Origin: Candidimonas humi | GTDB taxonomy: Bacteria > Pseudomonadota > Gammaproteobacteria > Burkholderiales > Burkholderiaceae_B | Direction of reading: 5' to 3' | NCBI RefSeq assembly: GCF_019166065.1 | Contig: NZ_JAHTBN010000017.1 | Coordinates: 1 to 64,000 of the forward strand | Length of the DNA: 64,000 nt | Part shown: piece after piece, positions 1 through 7,426 of the stretch | Position numbering within the stretch: the first letter of the stretch is position 1 | Layout of the letters: each line of letters begins with the position of its first letter | Program-made: the position numbers and the translations under genes | The notes under the pieces: model-generated | What the model was told of the DNA's origin: nothing | Databases searched by the model: none | What the model saw: the letters and a program-made list of their open reading frames with translations, nothing else

Positions 1-1
1 G

Positions 2-91
2 CGCCGGGCGTATGGCTTCAGGAATTTTGAGAATTACCGCATGCGGGTCTTGGCCCAGTGCGGTTGGAACGGGGTGATTAACCGAGTGTGA
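2..91 (+). mobile_element. C-terminal remnant of an ISL3-family transposase (runs off the left edge)
   Basis: The frame opening at base 2 gives 29 residues and a TGA at 89-91, with the phrases GFRNFENYRMRVLAQCGW and NGVINRV. The FRNFENYRxRVLAQCGW phrase is characteristic of the extreme C-terminus of ISL3-family (IS204/IS1001/IS1165) transposases. The rest of the transposase lies to the left of the window. The stop codon runs directly into a 36-bp sequence that looks like the right inverted repeat of the element. Whether the element is intact cannot be told from this edge. Family assignment rests on motif recognition only. Confidence 0.7.
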
Positions 92-162
92 TGAATGCCC
101 GTATCCCCCGATTATGGGGTAGAGCCATGAATGCCCGTATCCCCCGATTATGGGGTAGAGCC
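91..162. repeat. Perfect 36-bp tandem duplication of an IS terminal repeat
   Basis: Bases 91-126 and 127-162 are identical. Read inward from the outer end the unit begins GGCTCTACCCCATAATCGGG, which resembles the GG-starting inverted repeats of ISL3-family elements, and it lies immediately after the transposase stop codon. Each unit also contains a short CCCC...GGGG inverted repeat. A normal IS has one such end, so the second copy is unexpected. It may mark a collapsed second element or a slipped end. The following 8 bases (163-170, gatatctc) are where a target duplication would be expected, but the other end is not visible. Confidence 0.75.
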
Positions 163-181
163 GATATCTCTTAGGAATTCT

Positions 182-258
182 TGGTGGCGCATCCCTGATT
201 CGAACAGGGGACCTGCGGATTATGATTCCGTCGCTCTAACCGGCTGAGCTAATGCGCC
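182..258 (-). tRNA. tRNA-Met (anticodon CAU), elongator type
   Basis: On the minus strand the sequence folds as a canonical cloverleaf: 7-bp acceptor stem GGCGCAT/ATGCGCC, D stem GCTC/GAGC, anticodon loop ATCATAA with anticodon CAT at positions 34-36, and T stem CCCTG/CAGGG with loop TTCGAAT. The discriminator is A, followed by an encoded CCA (182-184). The anticodon stem has one A/C mismatch at 27-43. The first acceptor pair is a normal G-C, so this is not an initiator tRNA. A possible -10 box TATAGT (minus strand, 269-274) lies 11 bp upstream of the 5' end. The gene sits 20 bp from the IS end. Confidence 0.93.
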
Positions 259-331
259 AAAGCGCGACACTATAGCATAATTTGGCCGCGCTGTGCCGCG
301 CCTGCATGGGACCGCGCTCTCGGGCGATCAA

Positions 332-348
332 TGCTTGATTCTCAAGCA
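332..348 (-). terminator. Hairpin just after the Bug stop codon
   Basis: A perfect 7-bp inverted repeat TGCTTGA-ttc-TCAAGCA begins 3 bp past the stop codon of the minus-strand Bug gene. There is no clear U-run behind it, so it may act only as an RNA-stabilising or weak termination structure. Confidence 0.4.
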
Positions 349-350
349 GC

Positions 351-1349
351 TTACACACTCACGCCGGCGGTCTTGATCACCCGGCCCCACTTGACGCTTT
401 CCTCTTGTATTCTCCGGCCATAGCTGGCCGAGCCTCCCATCAGGGCCTCGGCGCCCTCGACCACCAGCCTGGACTGGAATTCGGGCGTGGCGGCCACATC
501 CAGGATTTTCCGCTCGAGGTCGGCAACCACATCGGCCCCTACGGATTTCGGGGCGAGGATGCCGTAAGTCAGCGTGCTCTCGAAACCCTTGAGCTCGGGC
601 ACTCCCGATTCACCCATGGTCGGAACGTCCGGCAGCAAGTTCATGCGCTTCGGACTGGTCACGGCCAGCGCACGCAGCTTTCCGCCCTTGACCATGGCCA
701 TGGCCGCGGGGATGACGCTGAAGCAGAAATCCACCTGCCCGCCGGCGACATCCGTCAAGGCGGGCGCGGTTCCTTTATACGGGACATGTAGCGCCTTGGC
801 GCCCAGGACCTGGAGCAGCATCTCTCCGGTCAGGTGGCCGCCCGTACCGGTGCCGCTGGAAGCAAAATTCATATCGCCCCCTTTGCGGCGCAGGGTATCG
901 GACAGTTGCTGGACGCTGCGGATGGGGGATTTTTCCGGCACGACCAGAAGCAAGGATGAAGACGCAAACATGGCCACAGGCTGCAAATCGGTAGAGGCAT
1001 CGAACTTCAGGTTCTTGTACAGCACGGGGTTGATCGACACGGTGCCGGTGTGCCCCAGCAGGAACATATTGCTTCGGGCCGATGCATGCACCACTTGCTC
1101 GGTGCCCAGGTTGCCGCCAGCCCCCGGCTTGTTTTCGACAATCACGTCCATCTTGAACATCTCGCCCAGGCTGTGCGCCATTTGCCGGCCCAGGACGTCA
1201 TTGCCGCCCCCCGGAGCGAAAGGCACGATGAGGCGCATGACGGGGTTGCCGCGCTGTGCCCAGGCCGGGGCAGCCGCCACAGCGGCGAGGCCCAGCGCGG
1301 CAGCCAGCGCGCGGCGGCGGGACGGAAACGGGACGGCGGAACGAGCCAT
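351..1349 (-). CDS. Bug-family (TctC) tripartite tricarboxylate transporter substrate-binding protein
   Basis: A 332-residue periplasmic solute receptor of the Bug/TctC family, which captures small carboxylates or related metabolites. The N-terminus carries a twin-arginine-like, Ala-rich signal (SRRRALAAALGLAAVAAAPAWA) that should be cleaved near residue 31. The mature protein starts with the family hallmark VMRLIVPFAPGGGNDVLGR. Later hallmarks are VIVENKPGAGGNLGTEQV, FASSGTGTGGHLTGEMLL, VPYKGTAPALTDV and LPDVPTMGESG. Length is typical of the family. No TctA/TctB membrane genes are adjacent, which is usual for these orphan receptors. The next gene upstream on the same strand is a ribbon-helix-helix protein. 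The substrate cannot be read from sequence. Confidence 0.93.
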   Translation of the reverse strand: MARSAVPFPSRRRALAAALGLAAVAAAPAWAQRGNPVMRLIVPFAPGGGNDVLGRQMAHSLGEMFKMDVIVENKPGAGGNLGTEQVVHASARSNMFLLGHTGTVSINPVLYKNLKFDASTDLQPVAMFASSSLLLVVPEKSPIRSVQQLSDTLRRKGGDMNFASSGTGTGGHLTGEMLLQVLGAKALHVPYKGTAPALTDVAGGQVDFCFSVIPAAMAMVKGGKLRALAVTSPKRMNLLPDVPTMGESGVPELKGFESTLTYGILAPKSVGADVVADLERKILDVAATPEFQSRLVVEGAEALMGGSASYGRRIQEESVKWGRVIKTAGVSV

Positions 1350-1452
1350 AGGGTCACCTCTGAGCTGTATCAGCTATATACGTTGTCGACATCGAGGCAT
1401 TATCACCCAATCCGAAGCAGCGGCCGCCGCCCGGGCACGCATGCAGGAGCCC

Positions 1453-1656
1453 CTATTTCGCGGGATCCTTGCTGCGCTTGCGCGCGCCGATGCTGCTTTG
1501 CGTTTTATAAGTGACGCCGTGCTGCGCCAGGTATTCGCGTATCAACTGCCGCACTACTTGCGACGGCGTCAGGTCTTGCGCCTGGCACAGTTTTTCGAAT
1601 ACTTCTTTTTTTACGGGATCTACCAGAACCGTCAATCGGGCGCTCTTTGTTTCCAT
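1453..1656 (-). CDS. Small ribbon-helix-helix (CopG/Arc-type) DNA-binding protein
   Basis: A 67-residue basic protein. Residues 5-10 (SARLTVLV) form the likely DNA-contacting beta strand, followed by two helices (DPVKKEVFEKLCQAQ and TPSQVVRQLIREYLAQ). This strand-helix-helix order and the phrase TPSQVVRQLIREYL are typical of ribbon-helix-helix repressors and antitoxins. The C-terminus (KTQSSIGARKRSKDPAK) is a basic tail. No toxin partner lies next to it. It is transcribed away from the hyf operon, across a ~410-bp spacer that contains its own promoter and a perfect inverted repeat, so a role in controlling hyf or itself is possible but not shown. Confidence 0.75.
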   Translation of the reverse strand: METKSARLTVLVDPVKKEVFEKLCQAQDLTPSQVVRQLIREYLAQHGVTYKTQSSIGARKRSKDPAK

Positions 1657-1683
1657 GGCTTTATCGGGCTATATGTTAATAGA

Positions 1684-1711
1684 ATTATAATGATCGAATC
1701 GCCCGGCGCAA
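1684..1711 (-). promoter_or_regulatory. Sigma70-like promoter of the ribbon-helix-helix gene
   Basis: On the minus strand TTGCGC (1706-1711), a 16-bp spacer and a consensus TATAAT (1684-1689) lie 28 bp upstream of the ATG at 1656. This is one of the better -10 boxes in the window. Confidence 0.6.
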
Positions 1712-1900
1712 GTCTTCGTGCCGGCAGACTCGCGCCGCAGGCCCGCGCGGCCTGATACCCGCTACGCACTCCCCGCTCTCCAATATTCCCCCCAACCGAC
1801 TCCCACGCCGGCACGGCAGCACTCGCGCCCGAGAGTTGCAGCCCCGTCAATAATCCACTCCAGGTCCGTGTACGGGACGCCTGCCGGCATGCACAAAAAA

Positions 1901-1930
1901 TATAATGATATGATAATGTTCTTATCATAT
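1901..1930. promoter_or_regulatory. -10 box and perfect inverted repeat upstream of hyfB
   Basis: A TATAAT hexamer (1901-1906) is directly followed by the inverted repeat ATATGATAA-tgttc-TTATCATAT (1908-1916 and 1922-1930; 9-bp perfect arms, 5-bp spacer). The repeat would cover the transcription start of a rightward promoter about 140 bp upstream of the hyfB ATG, a position suited to a repressor operator. No good -35 is visible. The rest of the 1657-2067 spacer holds no convincing gene and is unusually AT-rich for this window. Confidence 0.5.
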
Positions 1931-2067
1931 TCCACCCATACTCTACCAATCTCATGCACCTATGAAGCCGCGCATGTCCAAGGGACTCATCGGCGGGCGA
2001 TTGGAGCGGATCCACTCGTGCCCTAAGCGTGGGCAAGGGGAAACACCGCGATGAGGAAGCCGCCGCG

Positions 2068-4077
2068 ATGACGCACTTTCCGGTCATGCAAGCCGTGCTG
2101 CTCGCGGTCGCGGGCTGGCTCGTCGTCGCGTTGCTGGGACTGGCGGCGCTGCGCCGCACGCGCCTGGTGGCGCACGTGCTGTTTCCACTGGGTGCGGCCT
2201 GCGGGCTGGCGCTGTGCGTGCTGGGCCTGGCCGGAATATTCGGCCCCACGCAGCGCATGGTGCTGCCGCTGGGCCTGCCGGGGCTGCCATTCCACCTGCG
2301 CCTCGACAGCCTGTCGGCCTACTTTCTCGCGGTGCTAGGCATGGTCGGCACCGGCGTCAGCATTTTCTCGGCGGGCTATTTCCGCAAAGGCGAGGGCACG
2401 CCCGCGGGGCTGCTGTGCTTCGAATACCATGTCTGCCTGGCCAGCATGGCCCTGGTGCTGCTGGCCGACGATGCATACAGCTTCATGGTCTGCTGGGAAA
2501 CCATGACGATATCGGCGGTCTTCCTGGTAATGGCCAATCATCGCAGCGCCGAGACTCGCCGTGCCGCCTTCCTGTATTTCCTGATCTCGCATGTCGGCGC
2601 GCTGGCGCTGCTATTGTGCTTCGGCCTGCTGCAGGCGCATTCGGGCGATTACACCTTCGACGCCTTGCGCGCGCAGCACTTGCAAGCCTCGTGGGCCTCG
2701 GCCGCGTTCCTGCTGGCTCTGTTCGGCTTCGGCACCAAGGCGGGCCTGTTTCCCCTGCACGTCTGGCTGCCCGAAGCGCATCCCGCCGCCCCCTCGCCGG
2801 TATCGGCGGTGCTCAGCGGCTTCGTCCTGAAGACCGCGCTGTACGGCATGCTGCGCGTGGCGTTCGACCTGCTGCACGTGCAACTGTGGTGGTGGGGCGT
2901 GGTCGCGCTGGTGCTGGGGCTGGCCACCGCCCTGCTGGGGGTCGTGTTCAGCACCATCCAGACGGACATGAAGCGGCTGCTGGCCTATTCGTCGGTCGAC
3001 AATATCGGGCTGATGTTCGTCAGCCTCGGGCTGGCGCTGCTGTTTCGCGCCTACGGCATGAACACCTTGTCGGCCCTGGCCATGACAGTGCTGCTTTACC
3101 AAGTGGCCAGCCACGCGGCCTTCAAGAGCCTGCTGTTCATTGCCACCGGCTCGGTGCTGCACGCCACGGGCGAGCGCAACCTGGGGCGCCTGGGCGGCTT
3201 GATCCGCTACATGCCATGGGTCGCCTGGGCCGCGCTGGTCGGGGCGCTGGCCAGCGCCGGACTGCCGCCGCTCAGCGGCTTCGTATCCGAATGGCTGCTG
3301 CTGCAAAGCTTCCTGTTCACCACCGGCCTGCCGAATACTTTCCTGAACATGGCGGTGCCGCTGGTGGCCGCGGTGATCGCGCTGGTGGCGGCCCTGGCGG
3401 GCTATGCCATGGTCAAGTTCTTCGGCATCGTGTTCCTGGGCCAGCCGCGCGAGGCCCGGCTTGCACAGGCCCGCGACGCGGGCCGCTGGGAACGCGCCGG
3501 CTTCGCCTGGTTCGCGGCCTTGTGCGCACTGCTCGGCCTGCTGCCCGCGACTTTCATCGGCCTGCTGGACCGCGTGACGCATTTGCTGGTAGGTGCAGGC
3601 ATGGGCCAGACAGCGGCCGAACGCGGCTGGCTGATGCTGGCGCCGCTGAATCCCGGGCGGGCCAGCTATATGCCGACGGTATTCTTGCTGTTCTTGCTGG
3701 CCTGCGCCGCGCTCACCTGGGCGGTCATGCACCGCAAGGGCCATGCGGCGCAACGCCGTGCAGCGCCCTGGGCCTGCGGCTATCCGGATTTCAACGCACG
3801 CATGCAAGACACGGCCGAAGGTTTCGGCCAACCGATACGCCGGGTATTCGAGCCGCTGTTCGGCATCCGTCGCCACCTGCCCTCCCCGTTCGACACGCAG
3901 CCCGAATACCGTGTCGAAGTGACCGACCGCAGCTGGCCGCTGTTCTATGACCCGATCGTGCGGCTGACGGCGCGCGCGGCGGCCTGGGTAGGCAAGCTGC
4001 AGGCCGGCCGCATCGCCGTGTATCTTGCCTATAGTTTCGCGGTCCTGGTCGCGCTGTTGCTGTGGGTGCGGCACTAG
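2068..4077 (+). CDS. hyfB: Hydrogenase-4-type membrane subunit HyfB (NuoL/M/N-like antiporter subunit)
   Basis: A 669-residue polytopic membrane protein of the proton-translocating antiporter-like family. The ATG at 2068 is preferred over an upstream one at 2029 because GAGGAAG lies 8 bp upstream and the protein then begins at the first membrane helix (MTHFPVMQAVLLAVAGW). The conserved core includes TKAGLFPLHVWLPEAHPAAP (central lysine and discontinuous helix), PSPVSAVLSGFVLKTALYG, DMKRLLAYSSVDNIG and LPPLSGFVSEWLL. It should form one of the distal proton-pump modules of the complex. It is the first gene of hyfBCEFGI. Its stop codon TAG is partly supplied by the inserted element that follows. 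Confidence 0.93.
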   Translation: MTHFPVMQAVLLAVAGWLVVALLGLAALRRTRLVAHVLFPLGAACGLALCVLGLAGIFGPTQRMVLPLGLPGLPFHLRLDSLSAYFLAVLGMVGTGVSIFSAGYFRKGEGTPAGLLCFEYHVCLASMALVLLADDAYSFMVCWETMTISAVFLVMANHRSAETRRAAFLYFLISHVGALALLLCFGLLQAHSGDYTFDALRAQHLQASWASAAFLLALFGFGTKAGLFPLHVWLPEAHPAAPSPVSAVLSGFVLKTALYGMLRVAFDLLHVQLWWWGVVALVLGLATALLGVVFSTIQTDMKRLLAYSSVDNIGLMFVSLGLALLFRAYGMNTLSALAMTVLLYQVASHAAFKSLLFIATGSVLHATGERNLGRLGGLIRYMPWVAWAALVGALASAGLPPLSGFVSEWLLLQSFLFTTGLPNTFLNMAVPLVAAVIALVAALAGYAMVKFFGIVFLGQPREARLAQARDAGRWERAGFAWFAALCALLGLLPATFIGLLDRVTHLLVGAGMGQTAAERGWLMLAPLNPGRASYMPTVFLLFLLACAALTWAVMHRKGHAAQRRAAPWACGYPDFNARMQDTAEGFGQPIRRVFEPLFGIRRHLPSPFDTQPEYRVEVTDRSWPLFYDPIVRLTARAAAWVGKLQAGRIAVYLAYSFAVLVALLLWVRH

Positions 4078-4342
4078 GGCCTGTTCACACTAAAAGGGGT
4101 ACCACATGGTCACAAAACAAGCTGTCCATCAAGGCGCGAAGCGCAGCCGTGGTGGTTCCACGGCGAGCATGAGCAACGCCGAGGGGCGGGTTGTTTTGTG
4201 GCCACCCTGCGGGCTGGCGGGCAGAAGCACGCCATGCGTCGTTGCGGACTCGTTGCGTGGGGCGGCCACGCGGCCTCGCCCGCGCCTAGCCTGGCGGGCT
4301 TCTGCCCGCCAGTGTGGCACCCCTTTTAGTGTGAACAGGCCC
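4077..4342. mobile_element. 266-bp MITE-like element inserted at TA in the hyfB/hyfC junction
   Basis: The block is bounded by perfect terminal inverted repeats: starting GGGCCTGTTCACACTAAAAG at the left and its exact complement at the right. Counting the flanking TA, the arms are 26 bp (4075-4100 and 4319-4344) and continue as CCACA after one mismatch. It is flanked by TA on both sides, as expected for a 2-bp TA target duplication. Inside there is more symmetry: TGGTCACAAAACAA (4107-4120) pairs with 4191-4204, CTGGCGGGCAGAAG (4214-4227) pairs with 4299-4312, and there is a perfect 7-bp hairpin at 4146-4164. It encodes no transposase. Removing it with one TA restores an overlapping TAATG between hyfB and hyfC. 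Confidence 0.82.
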
Positions 4343-4344
4343 TA

Positions 4345-5295
4345 ATGGCCTCCGTCTACGCCTGGGTCTCGCAGGCCCTGGAGATCCTGCTGGCGCTGGC
4401 CGCGGCGCCGCTATTGACCGGCTGGGTCAACATCTGCCGCGCGCGCCTGCAGAATCGAGGCGCGCCCAGCATCTGGCAGCCCTACCGCATGCTGCGCAAG
4501 CTGTTCCGCAAGGAATCGGTGCTGGCCGAACACGCCAGTCCGATCTTCCGCGCCGTCCCTTATGTCGTGTGGTCGTGCATGCTGCTGGCGTGCGCGATCA
4601 TACCCATGCTGTCGACCGACCTACCGCTGTCGCCCGCCGCCGACACCATTGCGCTGGTGGGCCTGTTCGCCGTGGCTCGCGTGGCCATTTCTCTGGCGGC
4701 CATGGACGTAGGCACGGCCTTCGGCATGCTGGGCGCCAGGCGCGAGATGCTGGTCGGCTTCCTGGCCGAGCCGGCGCTGCTGATGGTGCTGTTCTCGGCA
4801 TCGCTGATCACGCAATCGACGCAACTGGCGCACATCGTCGCAGCGTTGAGCCATAGCGAACTGGCCATCTACCCCAGCCTGGCCTTCGCCGGCATCGCCT
4901 TCACCATGGTGTCGCTGGCCGAGAACGCGCGCATGCCGGTCGACAACCCGTCCACGCATCTCGAACTGACCATGATCCACGAAGCGCTGCTGCTCGAATA
5001 TTCGGGCAGGCACCTGGCTCTGCTGGAATGGGCCGCCAGCCTGAAGCTCTATGCGTATTCCTGCATAGGCCTGGCGCTGTTCGTGCCCTGGGGCATCGCC
5101 CAGGCCCGCGACCCGTCCGCCATGCTGATGGCGCTGCCGCTGCTGTGCCTGAAGCTGCTGGCGGGCGGAGCCGCGCTGGCCCTGATCGAAACGCTGAACG
5201 CGAAGTTGCGGCTGTTCCGCGTCCCCGAGTTTCTCACCACGGCGTTCCTGCTGGCGGTGATCGGCATGCTCACCCACTTCCTGCTGGGGGCCTGA
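4345..5295 (+). CDS. hyfC: Hydrogenase-4-type membrane anchor HyfC (NuoH-like)
   Basis: A 316-residue membrane protein of the complex I subunit 1 (NuoH)/HyfC/HycD family, which links the peripheral arm to the membrane arm. It begins MASVYAWVSQALEILLAL. The amphipathic loop GAPSIWQPYRMLRKLFRKES is the typical quinone-chamber-facing loop after helix 1 in HycD/HyfC proteins. The acidic loop MPVDNPSTHLELTMIHEA corresponds to the conserved negatively charged loop in NuoH. About eight hydrophobic segments are visible. The ATG abuts the right arm of the inserted element, so the native ribosome-binding context of this gene has been replaced by element sequence. It is followed without a gap by hyfE. 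Confidence 0.92.
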   Translation: MASVYAWVSQALEILLALAAAPLLTGWVNICRARLQNRGAPSIWQPYRMLRKLFRKESVLAEHASPIFRAVPYVVWSCMLLACAIIPMLSTDLPLSPAADTIALVGLFAVARVAISLAAMDVGTAFGMLGARREMLVGFLAEPALLMVLFSASLITQSTQLAHIVAALSHSELAIYPSLAFAGIAFTMVSLAENARMPVDNPSTHLELTMIHEALLLEYSGRHLALLEWAASLKLYAYSCIGLALFVPWGIAQARDPSAMLMALPLLCLKLLAGGAALALIETLNAKLRLFRVPEFLTTAFLLAVIGMLTHFLLGA

Positions 5296-5955
5296 ATGCA
5301 CGGCTATACGACCCAGATCATCAACCTGCTGGCCGCCATCCTGCTGATGCTGTCGTTCGCAATGCTGGGACAGCGCCGCACTTTGTCCTTGATCCATCTC
5401 TATACCCTGCAAGGCCTGGCCTTGGCCGGTGCCAGCCTGGTGCTGGGCCATGCCTCGGGCGATCCGCAGCTGTACCTGTCGGCGCTGCTGACCCTGGCGC
5501 TCAAGGTCGGCTTGATTCCCTGGATCCTCTATAAGCTGGTGCGCCGGCTCGATTTGCGCGGCGACGTCGAGCCGCTGCTGAACATTCCGGCCACGCTGCT
5601 GCTGGGCATCGTGCTGGTGATCGTGGCGTTCAACGTCGCCGCGCCGGTCAGCGAGCTGTCTACGTCCGTGGCGCGCGCCGCGCTGGGCATCGCGCTCGCC
5701 TGCGTGCTGCTGTCGTTCATGATGATGATCACGCGCTCCCGCGCAGTGCCGCAGGTGATCGGCTTCCTGTCCATGGAAAATGGGCTGCTGTTCGCCGCCT
5801 CGGCCGCCACCAACGGCATGCCCATGGCCGTCGAGCTCGGCATAGGCCTGGATGTGCTGGTCGGCATCCTGATATTGGGCGTGTTCATGTTCCAGATCCG
5901 CGAACAATTCGACAGCCTGGATATCCGCCATCTCGAGAAGCTCAAAGATGATTGA
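5296..5955 (+). CDS. hyfE: Hydrogenase-4-type small membrane subunit HyfE (NuoK-like)
   Basis: A 219-residue, strongly hydrophobic protein with about six or seven membrane helices. It matches HyfE in length, in its position between hyfC and hyfF, and in its C-terminal phrase IGLDVLVGILILGVFMFQIR. HyfE contains a NuoK-like region that contributes to the proton path. MVFxS-type regions such as QVIGFLSMENGLLFAASAAT carry the conserved membrane glutamate (SMENG). The start ATG directly follows the hyfC TGA, and the 3' end overlaps hyfF by 8 bp, consistent with translational coupling. Confidence 0.9.
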   Translation: MHGYTTQIINLLAAILLMLSFAMLGQRRTLSLIHLYTLQGLALAGASLVLGHASGDPQLYLSALLTLALKVGLIPWILYKLVRRLDLRGDVEPLLNIPATLLLGIVLVIVAFNVAAPVSELSTSVARAALGIALACVLLSFMMMITRSRAVPQVIGFLSMENGLLFAASAATNGMPMAVELGIGLDVLVGILILGVFMFQIREQFDSLDIRHLEKLKDD

Positions 5956-7414
5956 AGCAAGCGCCCTGCTCCTGGTCCTGGGCGTCCCGCTGGCTGCGGG
6001 CGCATGCCTCGCGCTGGCGGGCCATCGCCGCCGCGCGCCGGAATTCAATATCGCATGCAGCTTCCTGACCCTGTGCGCGGCGCTGCTGCTGGCGGCGCAG
6101 ACCGCGCGGCACGGCCCCGCGCTCGCGCTGGACGGGCTGTTCTTCATCGATCCGCTCAATGTGTTCCTGGTCTGCCTGACCGCCTTCGTGGGCTGGACCA
6201 CCGCGCTCTTCTCGCGGCCCTACATGCGCATCGAACACGATCGCGGCCGCATGACCCTGCCGCGCATGCGCCTGTACCACAGCATGTACCAGTTGTTCCT
6301 CTTCGCCATGCTGCTGGCCCTGCTCACCAACAACCTGGGCATACTCTGGGTGGCGATGGAAGCGGCCACCCTGGCCACCGTGCTGCTGGTAAGCGTGTAT
6401 CGCAGCCCCGCCAGCCTGGAAGCCGCCTGGAAGTACTTCATACTGTGCGGGGTCGGCATCGCGCAGGCGTTGTTCGGCACCATCCTGCTGTACCTGGCGG
6501 CGGGCAAGCAGCTCTCGGGCGCGGACGCGCTGCTGTGGACCAGCCTGGACGCCGTCAAGATCCATCTGGATCCGACGATCATGTCGCTGGCCTTCGTGTT
6601 CCTGCTGGTGGGCTACGGCACCAAGGTGGGCCTGGTGCCCCTGCACAACTGGCTGCCCGACGCCCACGCCGAGGGCCCCACGCCCATCTCGGCCGTGCTG
6701 TCCGGCCTGCTGCTCAATGTCGCCCTGTATGCGGTGCTGCGCTGCAAGGTCCTGGCCGACGGCGCCCTGGGCAACGGCCTGCCGGGCCGCTTGCTGATAG
6801 GCTTCGGGCTGCTGTCGGTGCTGGTCGCCACCTTGTCGCTGTTCCGCCAGAAGGACGTCAAGCGCCTCTTCTCGTACTCGTCGATCGAACACATGGGCCT
6901 CATCACCTTCGCCTTCGGGCTGGGCGGCCCTGCCGCGACCTTTGCCGGACTGCTGCACATGACCGTGCACTCCCTGGTCAAGTCGGCCATCTTCTTCACC
7001 GTCGGCCACGCCGCCCAGAAAGCGGGCAGCCAGGCCATCGCCCACATACGCGGCCTGCTGCGCATAAGCCCCACGGTCGGCTGGGGCATGGTACTGGGCA
7101 CGCTGGCTATCCTGGGCCTGCCGCCCTTCGGCGTGTTCGCCAGCGAATTCCTGATCCTGACCACGACCATGAACACCCTGCCATGGGTCACGCCATTGCT
7201 GCTGTGCGCACTGGCGGTGGCCTTCGCCGCGATTTTCCTGCCCGTGCAGGCCATGGTCTTCGGCGACACGACACTCAAGCCCCTGGAGCACAGGCCGGCG
7301 CTGCTGCCGGTGTTCATCCACCTGGGCCTGGGCCTGGTGTTGGGGCTTTATATCCCGCCCCAATTGGCGGCATGGTATACGCAGGCCGCGGCCATGGTCG
7401 CGGGCGGCAATTAG
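5948..7414 (+). CDS. hyfF: Hydrogenase-4-type membrane subunit HyfF (NuoN/L-like antiporter subunit)
   Basis: A 488-residue polytopic membrane protein, the second antiporter-like pump subunit of the complex. Conserved features include WVAMEAATLATVLLVS (helix 5 glutamate), YGTKVGLVPLHNWLPDAHAE (helix 7 lysine and loop), GPTPISAVLSGLLLNVALYA, KDVKRLFSYSSIEHMGLITF and GLPPFGVFASEFLIL. It overlaps the end of hyfE by 8 bp and ends 12 bp before hyfG. HyfD and HyfJ, present in E. coli, are absent, so this version has two large antiporter-like subunits (HyfB and HyfF). Confidence 0.92.
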   Translation: MIEASALLLVLGVPLAAGACLALAGHRRRAPEFNIACSFLTLCAALLLAAQTARHGPALALDGLFFIDPLNVFLVCLTAFVGWTTALFSRPYMRIEHDRGRMTLPRMRLYHSMYQLFLFAMLLALLTNNLGILWVAMEAATLATVLLVSVYRSPASLEAAWKYFILCGVGIAQALFGTILLYLAAGKQLSGADALLWTSLDAVKIHLDPTIMSLAFVFLLVGYGTKVGLVPLHNWLPDAHAEGPTPISAVLSGLLLNVALYAVLRCKVLADGALGNGLPGRLLIGFGLLSVLVATLSLFRQKDVKRLFSYSSIEHMGLITFAFGLGGPAATFAGLLHMTVHSLVKSAIFFTVGHAAQKAGSQAIAHIRGLLRISPTVGWGMVLGTLAILGLPPFGVFASEFLILTTTMNTLPWVTPLLLCALAVAFAAIFLPVQAMVFGDTTLKPLEHRPALLPVFIHLGLGLVLGLYIPPQLAAWYTQAAAMVAGGN

Positions 7415-7426
7415 GAGTCCGGCAGC

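Noticed and set aside
4106-4345. 79-residue frame inside the hyf inserted element
   Set aside because: No ribosome-binding site or family match; it lies wholly in structured inverted-repeat sequence.
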